A stretch of DNA of 64,000 bases from assembly GCF_902686445.1 (NCBI RefSeq), contig NC_062214.1:95398738-95462737 (forward strand), read 5' to 3'. How positions within the stretch are numbered: position 1 is the first letter of the stretch; each line of letters opens with the position of its first letter. The notes beneath the pieces are model-generated. The model made no database searches. It was not told the origin of the DNA and saw nothing but the letters and a program-made list of their open reading frames with translations. The translations under genes were made by a program, and so were the position numbers. Source of the stretch: Sciurus carolinensis. Taxonomy: Eukaryota > Chordata > Mammalia > Rodentia > Sciuridae. Of this stretch, positions 32,624 through 43,547 are shown piece by piece.

Positions 32624-33112
32624 GGCAGAAGCTGCTTGATCTTGGGCCCCGCAGAGTAACTTTTATCGCTTTGGGGACCGGGGCCCTCAGTTGCAAACAT
32701 GCTCCGCCAGATCATGGGTTAGGCCAAGAAGCATCCAAGCTTGATTGCCCTCTTCGTATTTATTGGAGCAGGAGGGACTGGAGCAGCACTGTATGTGATG
32801 CGTCTGGCATTGTTCAATCCAGATGTCAGTTGGGACAGGAAGAATAACCCAGAACCCTGGAACAAACTGGGTCCCAATGATCAATACAAGTTCTACTTAG
32901 TGAATGTGGATTACAGCAAACTGAAGAAAGAAGGTCCAGACTTCTAACTGAAATATTTCACTATAAAGCTGCTTAGAATGAAGGTCTTTAAGAAACCATC
33001 CGCACAATTTTCCACTTAACCAGGAAATACTTCTCCTTTAAATGCATGAAATCATGTTGATTTATTAGAGTTTATTACAATGATGAATAAATCTGTGAAA
33101 CTTGAAAAAAAT
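32624..33112 (+). pseudogene. NDUFA4: NDUFA4 processed pseudogene
   Basis: Intronless copy of the mRNA for NDUFA4, a small cytochrome c oxidase-associated protein of the inner mitochondrial membrane. It has a 5'UTR, an 82-codon reading frame (32699-32947) and a 3'UTR with AATAAATCTGTGAAAC before an A-rich end. The frame starts MLRQIMG, then a TAG at codon 8 (32720-32722, where the parent has Gln), then [18 protein letters not shown], the single membrane segment, and ends LKKEGPDF. The 82-residue length and WDRKNNPEP fit rodent NDUFA4. AAATAAATCTTTC occurs at 32611-32623 and 33113-33125, a 13-bp duplication. The early stop means no normal protein, although the rest is undamaged, so it is a fairly recent copy. 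It is antisense to MINDY2. Confidence 0.95.
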
Positions 33113-33125
33113 AAATAAATCTTTC

Positions 33126-33186
33126 TTCCTCCAAGTTGTTTTTCTTAGGTATTTTACCCCATCAACCAAAAGCAAATGCCAACAGA
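33126..33186 (+). mobile_element. MaLR-type LTR, right part
   Basis: TTCCTCCAAGTTGTTTTTCT and GGTATTTTACCCCATCAACC match the end of the LTR at 22690-22742. It continues the LTR broken at 32623. Confidence 0.7.
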
Positions 33187-33239
33187 ACATGATAAAGAAA
33201 AATGATGGAGGAAAGATAAATGCTATTCTTAAGTAAAAA

Positions 33240-33415
33240 TCATACATGCTAGGTAAATGCTCTACCACCAAGCTACATCTCAGCCTTTTCAATTTTATTT
33301 TTGAGACAGGGTCTCAAGGGTCTCACTAAATTGCCCAGGCTATCTTGGCATTTGCTTCCTGCCTCAGCCTTCCCAGTTGTTGGGATTACAGATGTGTACC
33401 ACCATGCCCAGCTGT
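33240..33415 (-). mobile_element. MEN-type SINE, ID half shortened
   Basis: ACATGCTAGGTAAATGCTC, TTTTGAGACAGGGTCTCAAG, TGTGTACCACCATGCCCAGC. Confidence 0.85.
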
Positions 33416-35180
33416 GGTATTTTCTTTCTGATGCATCATTTCTTATTGCCTTATAGAAGTTTTTGTAATTTCTTATAAACAAAAAACTAGTTTAGCTTTT
33501 TAACTGCACTGAATTCCACATATAATTATTCTATAATATGAAAAACTTGTTATCCATAATTTCACTATTACAAAATTTGTATATCAAGGAATTAATCAAT
33601 AAATATGCCCAGTATGTATGACACTACAGAGGGTGATTCCTTCCTTGCTTTCACATTCTCCCAAAATTACTAACACTACATAAATTAGCTATAGTTTCTC
33701 ATTATCCTAGGGAATAAGTGTCAGAGAAATAATAGGTGTAACATCAAGTTAAGGAATAGAGAGTGATGCAGGGACTAATTTTTTGGGTATTCATTGTGTT
33801 AATTAGTGTACTAGTACTGTTCTTTGTAGCATTGCAGTCTGGCTTAAAAAATACTGTCACAGTTTTTCCAGCAGTTTCTTACCCTAAAATCTGTTCACTC
33901 AAACATCCCTTATTGGCTATCATTCTGTCTGTTACTGCTTTCTACATCTTATTGTTCCTTTGATTACTAATGAATAGCATAACTCTACTAGTATATTGAA
34001 CATTACCAAGAAAGCAGATTTCATAGAAATTTTCTTATGGACTTCTTTTTAGGAATATACATTTGGTAATGAGCACATGGACAGGAATGTAGTTCTAATG
34101 AGTTGAATTGTGTTTACTGAGAGAAAATATTCTTAAAACAGCTTTTATTGTTTCTTCTTAAAATTTAAGTTTTTTTGCCTTAAGTTGTAGTGAAAGTTGT
34201 CATCCAAGTCAATAATCCATGTCACTGTATTAATATGTTTCTTGCAAGTAAAGACCAATCTCAATTAAATGTAATTTATTTTCTTAACACCTGCATAAAT
34301 GTGTCAAATTTCTGGATAATTGAGTAATATAATTAGGTGGGTTCTGATTATTAATATAATGGGGAATTTGTGTATACATCTTTTATATTCTCATATATTC
34401 TTGTAGTCATTTGCCTTGATTTAAAAGATGTATAATTGAAGTGAATTTTTATTATACTTCACATAAAAGAGTTGTGTGTCTGAGACAGAATGAAACTTAT
34501 CCCTGCTTCTCTTTCTTGTTTATCCTTTTAAAAAAAGAAAATAACAGTTTTTAGTATTTGTGTACATTTATGAAAAAGTAAAGTAGGTGGTGGAGAAGGT
34601 ATATCCAAATGCTGTGGTTCCTGATAGCATTCTGGTTTTAAATCTCCTTTTCCCCTCATTGACTGGAACACAGCTGAAAAAAGTATTAAGCTGCTTTTGT
34701 GATGATAAATTTGCTAATTTCAGTAAGCTACTAATATACATAGGCATACTCTGATAAAGAATAGGGCTTTAATATAATGTCTTATACTGAAACATAAGGA
34801 AGAGGTCTGCTAAAATAGAATACTTTAGCACACAACATTCATTTCTGTCCACTGAAGTGCTCATGATAAATTATAAAATCTACTCAGTCCTCCCAAATAA
34901 TAATCCCTTTTAAAAAGAGTAATTATCAGTAACCTCTGAGTAATTAACCATACCAAAGCTTGCAAGTGATTCCAAAGCTTTTTTAGTATCCAGACCTGAT
35001 TTTATAAGTGAAAAGGGTTCTAGGAAAAATCTCTCATTGGCACTTTTATGAATGATTACTTAATTTCTACAAGTAGCATCACTTGTATATTTAGAAGTCT
35101 TATGTAAGAAAGATATTAAGTTTTAAGACAAGTTATTTTGCCAAGAATAAAAAAGTCAAGTAGCAGTAGCACTCACCCAC

Positions 35181-35283
35181 CTTCACTAACCAGCTCACTA
35201 TTGTCTGATTGCTTACAAGAGATGATCTTCTCCACTAGTTGGTTGTAGCTGCAGTTACCAACAGCTTTTACAATGTCATCAAT
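35181..35283 (-). CDS. MINDY2: MINDY2 exon, catalytic domain
   Basis: 103 bp. It starts in phase 0 (acceptor tttctag|ATT) and ends after the first base of a Gly codon (donor GAAG|gtgggtgagt). The product is IDDIVKAVGNCSYNQLVEKI, then ISCKQSDNSELVSE. NCSYNQLVEKII is a conserved helix of the MINDY fold. The split Gly codon is completed exactly by the exon at 26579. Confidence 0.96.
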
Positions 35284-35556
35284 CTAGAAAACAAATGACT
35301 ATCTCACTAATTATGGTAAATTAGAAACAATAACAAAAGAAATCCAAATCACTTTTTAGGATTTTATTCTAATACAATATAAATATAAAAGTAATACTTA
35401 TGAAAAAAAGAAAATTAGCACTGAAATCAACACGCAACAGTTTCTAATTTTGTTTATAGCTCAGTATAACACATTATCTAAGATACTGTCAAGTTTATTT
35501 CAGTTATGCAAAAATGATAAAATCAGATTACATGCAACTTTATTTGTTGTTTGTTT

Positions 35557-35727
35557 TTTAAGGTACTGGGAACTGAACCCAGGGTCTTGAGCACTGAGTT
35601 ATATCTCCAGTTCTTTTTATTGTTTGTTTTGAGGTGAAAACTCACTTAGTTGCTCATGCTGGTCTTGAACTTGTGGTTCTCCTGCCTCAGCTTTCCAGGT
35701 AGATGAGATTACACATGTGCACCACAA
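35557..35727 (-). mobile_element. MEN-type SINE
   Basis: GGTACTGGGAACTGAACCC, TAGTTGCTCATGCTGGTCTT, TCCTGCCTCAGCTTTCC. Confidence 0.82.
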
Positions 35728-36401
35728 CTTTATTAAGGTTAAAAAGATGTACTTAAGTGATTAAAATACATGTGAATTATTTCAGTATATAAAATAAGAA
35801 AACTTCAGTGTTTATTTTAACTAAAAATGGTTCACATTTAAAGCAAGATAAACGTAAACTTGTTAATTCATAGGGTTAACAAAGTTCTTACATTTTATTT
35901 ATTATTTAGTTCCTAGTGAAGTACAGTGGAAATATGAATAGATATAACTAATGTTATTTTCCGGGAGAAAGGTTAATATATATTAATCAAGAACAGTATT
36001 TGCCACAGGATTCTTATTTAATCTTTGTCTTTAGAGGTATAGTAGAAAAGTAAATTTAAACTTTTAAGCTATAAGAAATATAATTGGGCTTTACTTTTCT
36101 TCCATTATCTTTAGCTTTGACTAGAAGAAAAATAATTTTTATAGCCTTCCCATCCCTAAAAATATATTTGTTTTTAAATTGTGTACATGTATTATGGTAT
36201 TAATATGTTAAACACATAACAAAAACAGAAATAAAAATTAAATAATGATTCAAAGAAAAGAGGGAGATGTTTTCTTCCTACATCTAAATGATCATCTTGA
36301 ATATTTACTTTGAGTATCACAGTTCTCGACATACATTTGTGCAAGTAATACTCTTGATAGTGCTTCTCAAACAAAGGGGTTAATTTAAAAGATCTAAAAA
36401 A

Positions 36402-36587
36402 GTCCCAGGCTCAGGTTACTTGATCACAAGTTCAAAGGGAAGCCCTGGGCAACTTTGATGACCTTGTCTCAAAATAAAATAAAAACGGTTGGGGATGTAG
36501 CTCAGTGGTAGTGTGTTGGCCTAGCACGTAAGAGGCCTTGGGTTTGATCCCCAGTACTACACACTACAATAAAATAAAACAAGAGGA
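36402..36587 (+). mobile_element. MEN-type SINE, B1 half shortened
   Basis: Partial B1 (TTGATCACAAGTTCAAAGGG), then a good ID (GGGGATGTAGCTCAGTGGTA, GATCCCCAGTACTACA). Confidence 0.82.
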
Positions 36588-36949
36588 AAGTAACGTAAAA
36601 GAAAAAGAAAAATCCAAAGCAGTAAATTGTGGAAAATGGTTTGTATATATATCTTAAACATTTCACATTAGCTTAAAATACTTGTTAGTCTATTGATGGA
36701 GAACCAAATAAGATCTTTTCTTTGAGAGAATATCCTTGGGTTATTCTTCATAAAGCACACACAAAAACAAATCTATGACTTCTATTTTTTTATTCCTTTA
36801 ACATGAGAACTTAGATGCTTAATTAAAAAATTGAGGGCACAATCTCTTTAGAAGGCCATTATTTTTCTTCAGAGTTTTATTATGTGTAGTACTTTTCTTA
36901 AGTCTTCTCAAAGAATCTGAAAATTTTAATTCTAAGAAATATATAAAAA

Positions 36950-37026
36950 TATGCCTAGAGTGGCTCAGTGGTTAAGAGCCCCTGGGTTTAATCCCCAGTA
37001 CAAAAAAAAAAAAAAAAAAAAAAAAA
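36950..37026 (+). mobile_element. ID half of a MEN-type SINE
   Basis: GTGGCTCAGTGGTTAAGAGC, TTTAATCCCCAGTAC, 24-25 A tail. Confidence 0.82.
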
Positions 37027-37139
37027 TCACAAAAACCTAACTAGAATAAGATAAATAAAAACACCAAATATATTTAAAACAGATTAGCAACAAATAATAC
37101 AAAATTTCAAATTTCCATAGGCAGAATATCTACGTTCAT

Positions 37140-37262
37140 ATTTCATTAATTTATTTGAGTGCCTATTACGTACCACTATGTAATAGGTGCTGTTAGAGAA
37201 GCTGTGGACATAGCAGTGAACACAACAGTCTAAGTGTTTTCATAAAGCTTACATTCTAGAGT
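37140..37262 (+). mobile_element. Old interspersed repeat, family not assigned
   Basis: GAGTGCCTATTACGTACCAC, CATAGCAGTGAACACAACAG, AAAGCTTACATTCTAGAG resemble a widespread ancient mammalian repeat that also appears at 43548-44090. Confidence 0.5.
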
Positions 37263-37309
37263 AAAAAACAAACAATAGACCAAATAAACTTATACAATTT
37301 GCTAGGTAG

Positions 37310-39035
37310 TTGTGTATAATATATATAACTGCTGTTTGTTCATTTTCATTATAGTACAATATTCCAAAGTATGAATATACCACAATTATTTCATCTTTGG
37401 GGGTTATTTGAATTGTTTCCAGTTTGGGGCTATGGCAAACAATACTTCTATGAACATTCTTGTACATTTATCCTGTTTCACACACTGAGTTTTTCCAGGG
37501 TACCTGCCTTTCAAACTGTTTCCTAAAATAGATAACTAATTTCCATTCTTATTAGCAGGAACTGAGAATTCACTATGCTGAACATCTTCTCTAACATTCA
37601 ATATTGTTAGACTTTCACATGTTGGCCAGGTTGACAAGGGTATAGTGGTATCTCATTTTTGATTTTAGTTTGTATTACCTTCATGACAAATTTGTAAGTT
37701 CACTGGCCATTTGGATATCCATTTTTGTGAAATGTTTGTTTAAGTAATTTTAACTTTTTTATTGAGTTGTCTATCTTTTAAAAAATTATTCTGGGAGTTC
37801 TTTATAGCTTCTAGATATTAATCTTCTATAAGTTGTAATTGCATACTCTGTGGCTTGCTTTCACATCCTTTTTAGATGATTTTAGATGAACACAAATTCT
37901 CAATTTTAAGGTAGTCATGTTTACTAATGCTTCTCTCTATAGTAAATGGATTTGTATGGTTTAGAAATTCTTCCCTATTGTTAAGTCTCAAACATTTACG
38001 ATTTTATTTTTTACAGTTTAATGCACGTGGAACAGAATGTTGCTGTGTGAATTGGGGAAAACAATTTCATTTTTCCACTATGGCTATCAAATTGTCTTGG
38101 CACCTTTTATTGAAAGAATTGCTTTTTCCTATTGCTCTACAACGCCCTTTTTCTGTCTACATATGCATGTTTTTTGGGGGGTGGGGTGACTCTATTCTAT
38201 CACTGGTCTAATTCTTAATTATAAGTATTAGATATTTCATATCTGGAAAAGCATGTCCTCCCAACTTGTTCTACTTCAAGAATATCTTGATGTTAATTAC
38301 TAGCTCTTTGTACTTCCAAGTAAGTTATGAAAAAAACTTGTCACATTCCACAACTTCCTGCCCCTACCCCCCACCCCAAATTTGCTGGCATGTTGTTTGA
38401 TGTATTAAAAACTATAATCTACTTTTGGAAGAACTGGAATCCTTATAATTCCAGTCTTGAAATTTAAGAATACCATATCTCTACATTTTTTTATGGGTCT
38501 CTAATTTCTTTCAAATATAAAATTTTTTTCCCAAAGCCAGGTGTGAGAGCCTGTGCCTGTAGCCCAGCTACTTGGGGCCTGAGGAGGAAGGATGGCTTGA
38601 GCCCAGGAGTTCAGGGTCAGTCTGGGCAACACAGTAAGGTCCTGTCTCTTAAAAGTAAATAAATAAAACTTAAAAAAATTATTCCCATAGATGTCTTGTG
38701 TATCTTTTTGTCACATTTATTCCTAGGAACCTATGCTATATAAAAAAATGTTTTAAATTTTTCATTTTCTGATTATCATTTAATTCTTTTCAAAGAATTT
38801 TAGCTTTGCTCATCTTCTTTATATTTACTTCCTATTTTAATACTTTCTGATCTTTATTAAGATGGACATATACAGCTCACATATTTTCAGTCTTTTCCTT
38901 TAATATAAAAACTTAAGGTTGAAAAATGTCTCTAAAAATTGTTCTAGTTATATCTCACAAGTTTTGATATGGATTTAGTTACTATTTGAAAATATATTCT
39001 AAGTTACATTATGATTTTCTTGACCCAAGAAAAAT
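37310..39035 (-). mobile_element. Old L1M ORF2 fragment, antisense
   Basis: Plus strand reads as the complement of L1M ORF2: GAATTGTTTCCAGTTTGGGG, GTCTTGGCACCTTTTATTG, CACATTTATTCCTAGGAACC, ATATCTCACAAGTTTTGATA. A B1-type SINE (38531-38671) interrupts it. No intact frame. Confidence 0.75.
38531..38671 (+). mobile_element. B1-type SINE monomer
   Basis: GCCTGTGCCTGTAGCCCAGC, GGCTTGAGCCCAGGAGTTC, GTCTGGGCAACACAGTAAGG. An old B1/7SL-derived unit without ID. Confidence 0.8.
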
Positions 39036-39059
39036 TGCACTGGGGTCAGAGAAAGAAAA

Positions 39060-39310
39060 TGTCATCCACTAGAGAAGATTAGGAAGATAGGATGATTATA
39101 TGCAATGTGATAACCTGGATTCTGGGACAACACTGACAAAAAAAATTAGTGGAAAAATAAGTAAAATCTGAATGAAGATTATAATTTAGTTAATAATAAT
39201 GTACCAATACAAAATTTACACATACCATGGTCATAAGATAGTAACATTAAGGAATTCTAATATCTTTCCAACTTTCCTATAAATCTGAAATTGTTCAAAA
39301 ATAAAAAATA
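39060..39310 (+). mobile_element. Old L1M 3' end
   Basis: TTTAGTTAATAATAATGTAC, ACATACCATGGTCATAAG, CCTATAAATCTGAAATTGTT resemble the L1ME/L1M 3'UTR end. Confidence 0.55.
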
Positions 39311-39720
39311 GGATTGTTAAAGAATGTAAATTCATTAGATTTTCTTTTCTGTTTCTATTAATTATAGATAGGTAATTAAAATCTTTCACTATGACAATCT
39401 GTCAAATTTTGTTTATGCACTTATTATCAGATGCACACTAATTTTGCCTTTCATTATAAAAAAAATCTCTATTTGTTGTGGCAGATCGACTTTCCAGGTA
39501 TCTTCTAGAGCATAAAAATTTAAAGTGATTTTAGCTTGCTGGTAAATTAAAATTCTATCATTAGTAATGCTTTTTGATTTGTCTATTCTTTCCAATATTA
39601 ATATAGGTACACCAACTTTCTTTTGACTAGTAATTATATAGCATCTCTTTCTCCTTGTAATCTTTCTATATAATCATATTGTTTATATAAATCTTGTAAA
39701 CAGCAAAAAAAAAAAAATCT
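39311..39720 (-). mobile_element. Old L1M ORF2 fragment, antisense
   Basis: AATCTTTCACTATGACAATC and TACACCAACTTTCTTTTGAC follow the complement of the L1M endonuclease/RT region. Confidence 0.6.
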
Positions 39721-39765
39721 ACTTTAATCTAGCCTCAGAATAATTTTCTTTCTTTCCTTCCTTCC

Positions 39766-39828
39766 TTTTTTGTGGCACTGAGGATGCTAGGCAAGTGCTT
39801 TACCACTGAGCTACACCTCCAGCCCAGA
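39766..39828 (-). mobile_element. ID SINE, shortened
   Basis: TGTGGCACTGAGGATGCTAG, CAAGTGCTTTACCACTGAGC, CTCCAGCCC; about 20 bases are missing between the two conserved blocks. Confidence 0.8.
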
Positions 39829-39840
39829 ACCCAGAATACT

Positions 39841-40498
39841 CTTTTTTTCCCCCTTTTTTTATTTCAGTGATTTTCCCCCACATTTTTATAGGTGTATTAT
39901 AGTTATATAATGAGTAATTTGTTGTCACGTATCAGACATGCACACGATATAACAATATAATTTGGCCAATATCACTCCTAGCACTTTCCTCTCTCTCCCC
40001 CCCTCCCACCCCTTGGTCCCTCTTTCCTCTACTGATTTCCCTTTGATCTTTAAGATATCCACCCCCACCTTTCTTTTCCTTTTGCTTTCTAGATTCGGCA
40101 TATGAAAACACATGACCCTTGACCTTCTGAGTTTGACTCATTTTGCTTAACACGATGGTCTCTAGTTTCATGCATATTTCTGCAAATAACATTTATTTTA
40201 TTTTTCTTTATGGCTGTATAAGACTCCATTGTGTATATATGCCACATTTTCTTTATCCATTCAAATGTTGATGGATACCTAGGCTGATTCCATAGTTTGG
40301 CGATTGTGAATTGTGCTGCTACAATAGCTGGGTCATATGGTAGTTCCATGCCTAGTCTTTAAGGAACCTCTATACTGATTCCCACAGTGATTGTACTAAT
40401 TTACAATCCCACCAACAGTGTAAAAACATTTATTTTTATTTGAATTCTTGATGACTGCCATTCTGACTGGTATGAGATGAAATCTCAGTGTAGTTGTG
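39841..40498 (-). mobile_element. 5'-truncated L1 (ORF2 end and 3'UTR)
   Basis: Minus-strand reading gives the ORF2 C-terminus (AAQFTIAKLWNQPRYPSTFE, YTMESYTAIKKNK) followed by a polypurine-rich 3'UTR. CAGAATACT at 39832-39840 and 40499-40507 is a 9-bp target-site duplication. The 3'UTR differs from that of the L1 at 44490, so it belongs to another L1 lineage. A stop and frame changes make it non-functional. Confidence 0.9.
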
Positions 40499-40578
40499 CA
40501 GAATACTTTTTAAAATTAGAGTATTTACTCCTATTTACACTTACTATAATTATTCATATTTTTTCTTCTAGAATAATT

Positions 40579-40767
40579 TTATTGCCAGGTGTAGTGGTGC
40601 ATACCTATAATCCCAGCTACTCAGACGGATGAGGCAGGAATATCACAAGTTTGAGGCTAGTCTGTGTGACTCGGTGAGACCCTGTCTCAAAATAAAAATA
40701 AATAAATAAATAAAAAGGGCTGAGGATATAGCTCAGTGGGTACCCTGGGTATAATTCCCAGTATCAT
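40579..40767 (+). mobile_element. MEN-type SINE
   Basis: GCCAGGTGTAGTGGTGCATA, GAGACCCTGTCTCAAAATA, GAGGATATAGCTCAGTGGG, AATTCCCAGTATCATTAA. Confidence 0.88.
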
Positions 40768-40815
40768 TAATAATAATAATAATAATAATAGTAGTAGTAG
40801 TAGTAGTAGTAGTAA
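40768..40815. repeat. Compound (TAA)n(TAG)n microsatellite
   Basis: About 8 TAA units followed by about 8 TAG units at the tail of the MEN element. Confidence 0.95.
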
Positions 40816-41587
40816 TTTTATTAACTGATACATAGAAACATAAAAGTACATTATTAATGGGGTACCATGTAATGTTTCATATATGCATAACATTTAAAGT
40901 AGGTTAAACAGATGTATCTCCTCAAACTATCATTTATTTTTGGAAACTTTCAAAATCTATTCTAGATTTTTGAAATGTAAAGTACATTATTGTTATCTAC
41001 ACTGTGCAACATCACACATTTTTTTGCTTCTAACTAACTGTAACTTAGTACATATCCTCCCTTACTGTCCCAAGTCTCTGGTAACCCCCATTACACTCTT
41101 AAATTCTATGAGATCAACTTTTTAAAATTCCACATGTGAGATTATATGGTACTTATCTTTCTCTGCTTGATTTATTTAACTTATTTTTACCCATTTTGTC
41201 CCAAAAGACAGGGTTTCATTCTTTTTTATGTCTGAGTAGCATGCTATTATATATGTGCACTACATTTTCTTTACCCACCATCAGTAGATGGATACTTAGG
41301 TTATTTCCATTTCTTTGCTATGAATAATTATTCATATATTTAAATTGGTTAAATATACCATTCTCTCTGTCCCATCAGTTCAATATTACTTTATCTCTCC
41401 TTTTTTCCTTCTTTTTAGACTAATTCCTCTTTTCTACTAATCTAAAAGTTACCCACATGTTTTCTATGGTTTTCATGGTTACTCTAGAATGCACTATCCA
41501 ATAGTACTTTCTACAATGATGGAAATTTTCCAAATCTATGTTACCCAATAGAATATCTATTGGTCACATATGGCTATTGATTATTTT

Positions 41588-41657
41588 TCTTGTGGTACTG
41601 AAGTGTCTTGCTCATGTTAGGCAAATGCTCTACCATTGAGTTATATCTCTGGCTCAC
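41588..41657 (-). mobile_element. ID SINE, diverged
   Basis: TGTGGTACTGAAGTGTCTTG, GTTAGGCAAATGCTCTACC. Confidence 0.7.
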
Positions 41658-41809
41658 GAGTCTACTGAGAAACTAAAATGTAGTTAGTACAACTCAGAAA
41701 CTAAATTTTTAAATTAAATTTAACTAGATATAAATGGCTACCATACTGGATGCTACAGAAACTATAAAATATCTACTCCTACCATATCAAAATCAAAAAT
41801 CAAATTTAG

Positions 41810-41928
41810 GCCAGGCACAGTAGCATGTACCCATATTTCAGTTGCTTGGGAAGCTGAATTCGAGATCAGACTGGGCAACATAGTGTGATCCTATCTCAAA
41901 AAACAAAAACAAAAACAAAAACAAAAAT
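41810..41928 (+). mobile_element. B1-type SINE monomer
   Basis: GGCCAGGCACAGTAGCATGT, GGGCAACATAGTGTGATCC and an AAAAAC-rich tail. Confidence 0.8.
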
Positions 41929-42074
41929 TTTAATTATTTTCTTCTTTAATAATTCATTCTAGGCCTTTGAAATACTTTAATTCCATTTAATCCTTCTTCA
42001 AATTTGTTATTATTTTTGCAAATTCTAGCATGAATTTTTAAATCCAAAAGATGTTACTTAAGTAACATCTTTCA

Positions 42075-42383
42075 AGTCCACTCCTGAAATCCCAGCAATT
42101 TGGGAGGTTAAGGCAGGAGTATTATTGCAAGTTTGAGGACAACCTCAGAATTTTTAAAAAAATTTTTAGTTGCAAATGGACACAATACCTTTATTTTATT
42201 TATTTTTATGTGGTGCTGAAGATCAAAACCAGTGCCTCACACATGCTAGGCAAGTGTTCTGCCACTGAGCTACAGCCCCAGCCCAGCCTCAGCAATTTAG
42301 TAAGACTATCTCAAAAAATAAAATCAAATCAAAAAAGATTGGTGATATAGTTCCGTGGTAAAGCACCCCTGGGTTCAATCCCC

Positions 42384-42386
<3 letters not shown>
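42075..42386 (+). mobile_element. MEN-type SINE split by a younger antisense ID-type SINE
   Basis: Sense B1 (CTGAAATCCCAGCAATTTG, TTAAGGCAGGAGTATT) breaks after AACCTCAG. It resumes at AGCCTCAGCAATTTAGTAAG and ends with TTCAATCCCCAACA plus a (CA)n tail. Confidence 0.85.
42151..42284 (-). mobile_element. ID-type SINE with extended tail, nested
   Basis: Antisense tail segment (TTAGTTGCAAATGGACACAA), then TGTGGTGCTGAAGATCAAAA and GCTACAGCCCCAGCCC. A short CCTCAG duplication flanks it. Confidence 0.85.
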
Positions 42387-42419
<33 letters not shown>

Positions 42420-42420
42420 A
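42386..42420. repeat. (CA)n microsatellite
   Basis: A CA run forms the 3' tail of the MEN element. Confidence 0.95.
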
Positions 42421-42540
42421 CAGTTATTATTTGTACATTTAGATTTATATATGTACTTATCATATTATATTCTCTCCATTCAACTTTTCTTTCAATCAGG
42501 GATCATTTTCCTTCTGACCAAAATACTTACTAATGGCCTA

Positions 42541-42628
42541 TGGCTAGGGATGTAGCTCAGTGGTGGAATGTTTGCTTATTGTGCATAAGGTCTGGGAGCA
42601 TAATCTCCAGCATGGCAAAAAATTAAAA
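42541..42628 (+). mobile_element. ID SINE
   Basis: GGCTAGGGATGTAGCTCAGT, ATAATCTCCAGCATGGC. Confidence 0.8.
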
Positions 42629-42714
42629 TTTAAAGTCTACTGGCAGCAAATGATCTTAATTTAGTTAATCTGAAAGATGATTTTGCCTCAGTAAAAAGTA
42701 ATACTTTTACTGAG

Positions 42715-42825
42715 AACAGAATTATAGGTTAGTATTTCTCTTCTTTCAGCACACTGAATGTATCATTCTATTGTCATCTGGCCTCCAGGGTTGCTATTAA
42801 GGAATTAGTTATCAACTGATAATTG
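42715..42825 (-). mobile_element. Old L1 ORF1-region fragment, antisense
   Basis: TTCTTTCAGCACACTGAATG and CATTCTATTGTCATCTGGCC follow the complement of old L1 ORF1/C-terminal sequence. Confidence 0.5.
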
Positions 42826-43547
42826 GGAAGGAAATACCTTTGCAATGACTAAATTTTGGTGCCCACCATCCAACAACAAATGTGGGGATTTATTTGCAAG
42901 ATAGTTATTTACAAAACAGAACTGGGCTACTGAGAACAGCTCTGAAATGTATTTGGTACAGACCTATGAATTTCAAACTTTTGCCTTGTTCTTTTCTTCT
43001 AGCAGCAGAATTCTTCTGGCACAAAGAAAGTAAGCAAAATAGATACAAAGCAGACATGAGGCTATTCTGAGAGTTTGAAAACTGCTGTCTAAATCAGTAA
43101 ACCTGATAATTGTTTTTCCACATTAGAACTTTTTCTTTAAGCATATGGACTCACCTGTTTACTAGATGACATATAGCTACTTATAAAGTCAAAGAGATGA
43201 TCTGAGTTCACTTTTTAGGAACTCAGGCTTAATTTCCTCAGGCTATCGCCTCTTTCACCTAAAGAATCAAAACTACCTGGCCATTGCATCTGCCAGGATA
43301 TATCTTGACCCACTTTGGTTTGCATACATGGTTGAGTATGTTAAGACTTTTCAGTGATCTTTTCAGAGGCAGAGTACCAGTAAGGACACAGAGGCCCTAC
43401 TTAGAGTAAGCCATCCTTCAATTGCCCAGAATACCAGTTGCTTTTATGAATGGACAGGCATGGAAAACGCATGCCATGTTCTTACTATTATGATCTCTAT
43501 TATGATCTACAGTTAATGAGTGCATGCTGCACTCCAACAGTTAATAT

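Larger units (their letters stand above)
26580..35180 (-). other. MINDY2: MINDY2 intron
   Basis: GT-AG intron of 8601 bp. It contains SINEs, a short L1 3' end (29760), a MIR and the NDUFA4 retropseudogene nested in a MaLR LTR (32369-33186). 26580-27854, 28056-28837, 30454-31666, 31723-32368 and 33416-35180 show nothing recognisable beyond AT-rich DNA and small tandem repeats. Confidence 0.9.

Noticed and set aside
32741..32947. Functional NDUFA4 gene
   Set aside because: It has no introns, a flanking duplication, an A-rich tail and a stop at codon 8, so it is a processed pseudogene.
33763..33963. 66-codon frame rich in hydrophobic residues (possible membrane protein)
   Set aside because: It is intronic, AT-rich, without known homology, a ribosome-initiation context or neighbouring exons. 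T-rich DNA commonly encodes such strings.
37927..38211. 94-codon plus-strand open frame
   Set aside because: It lies in an antisense L1M fragment and shows no host protein features.
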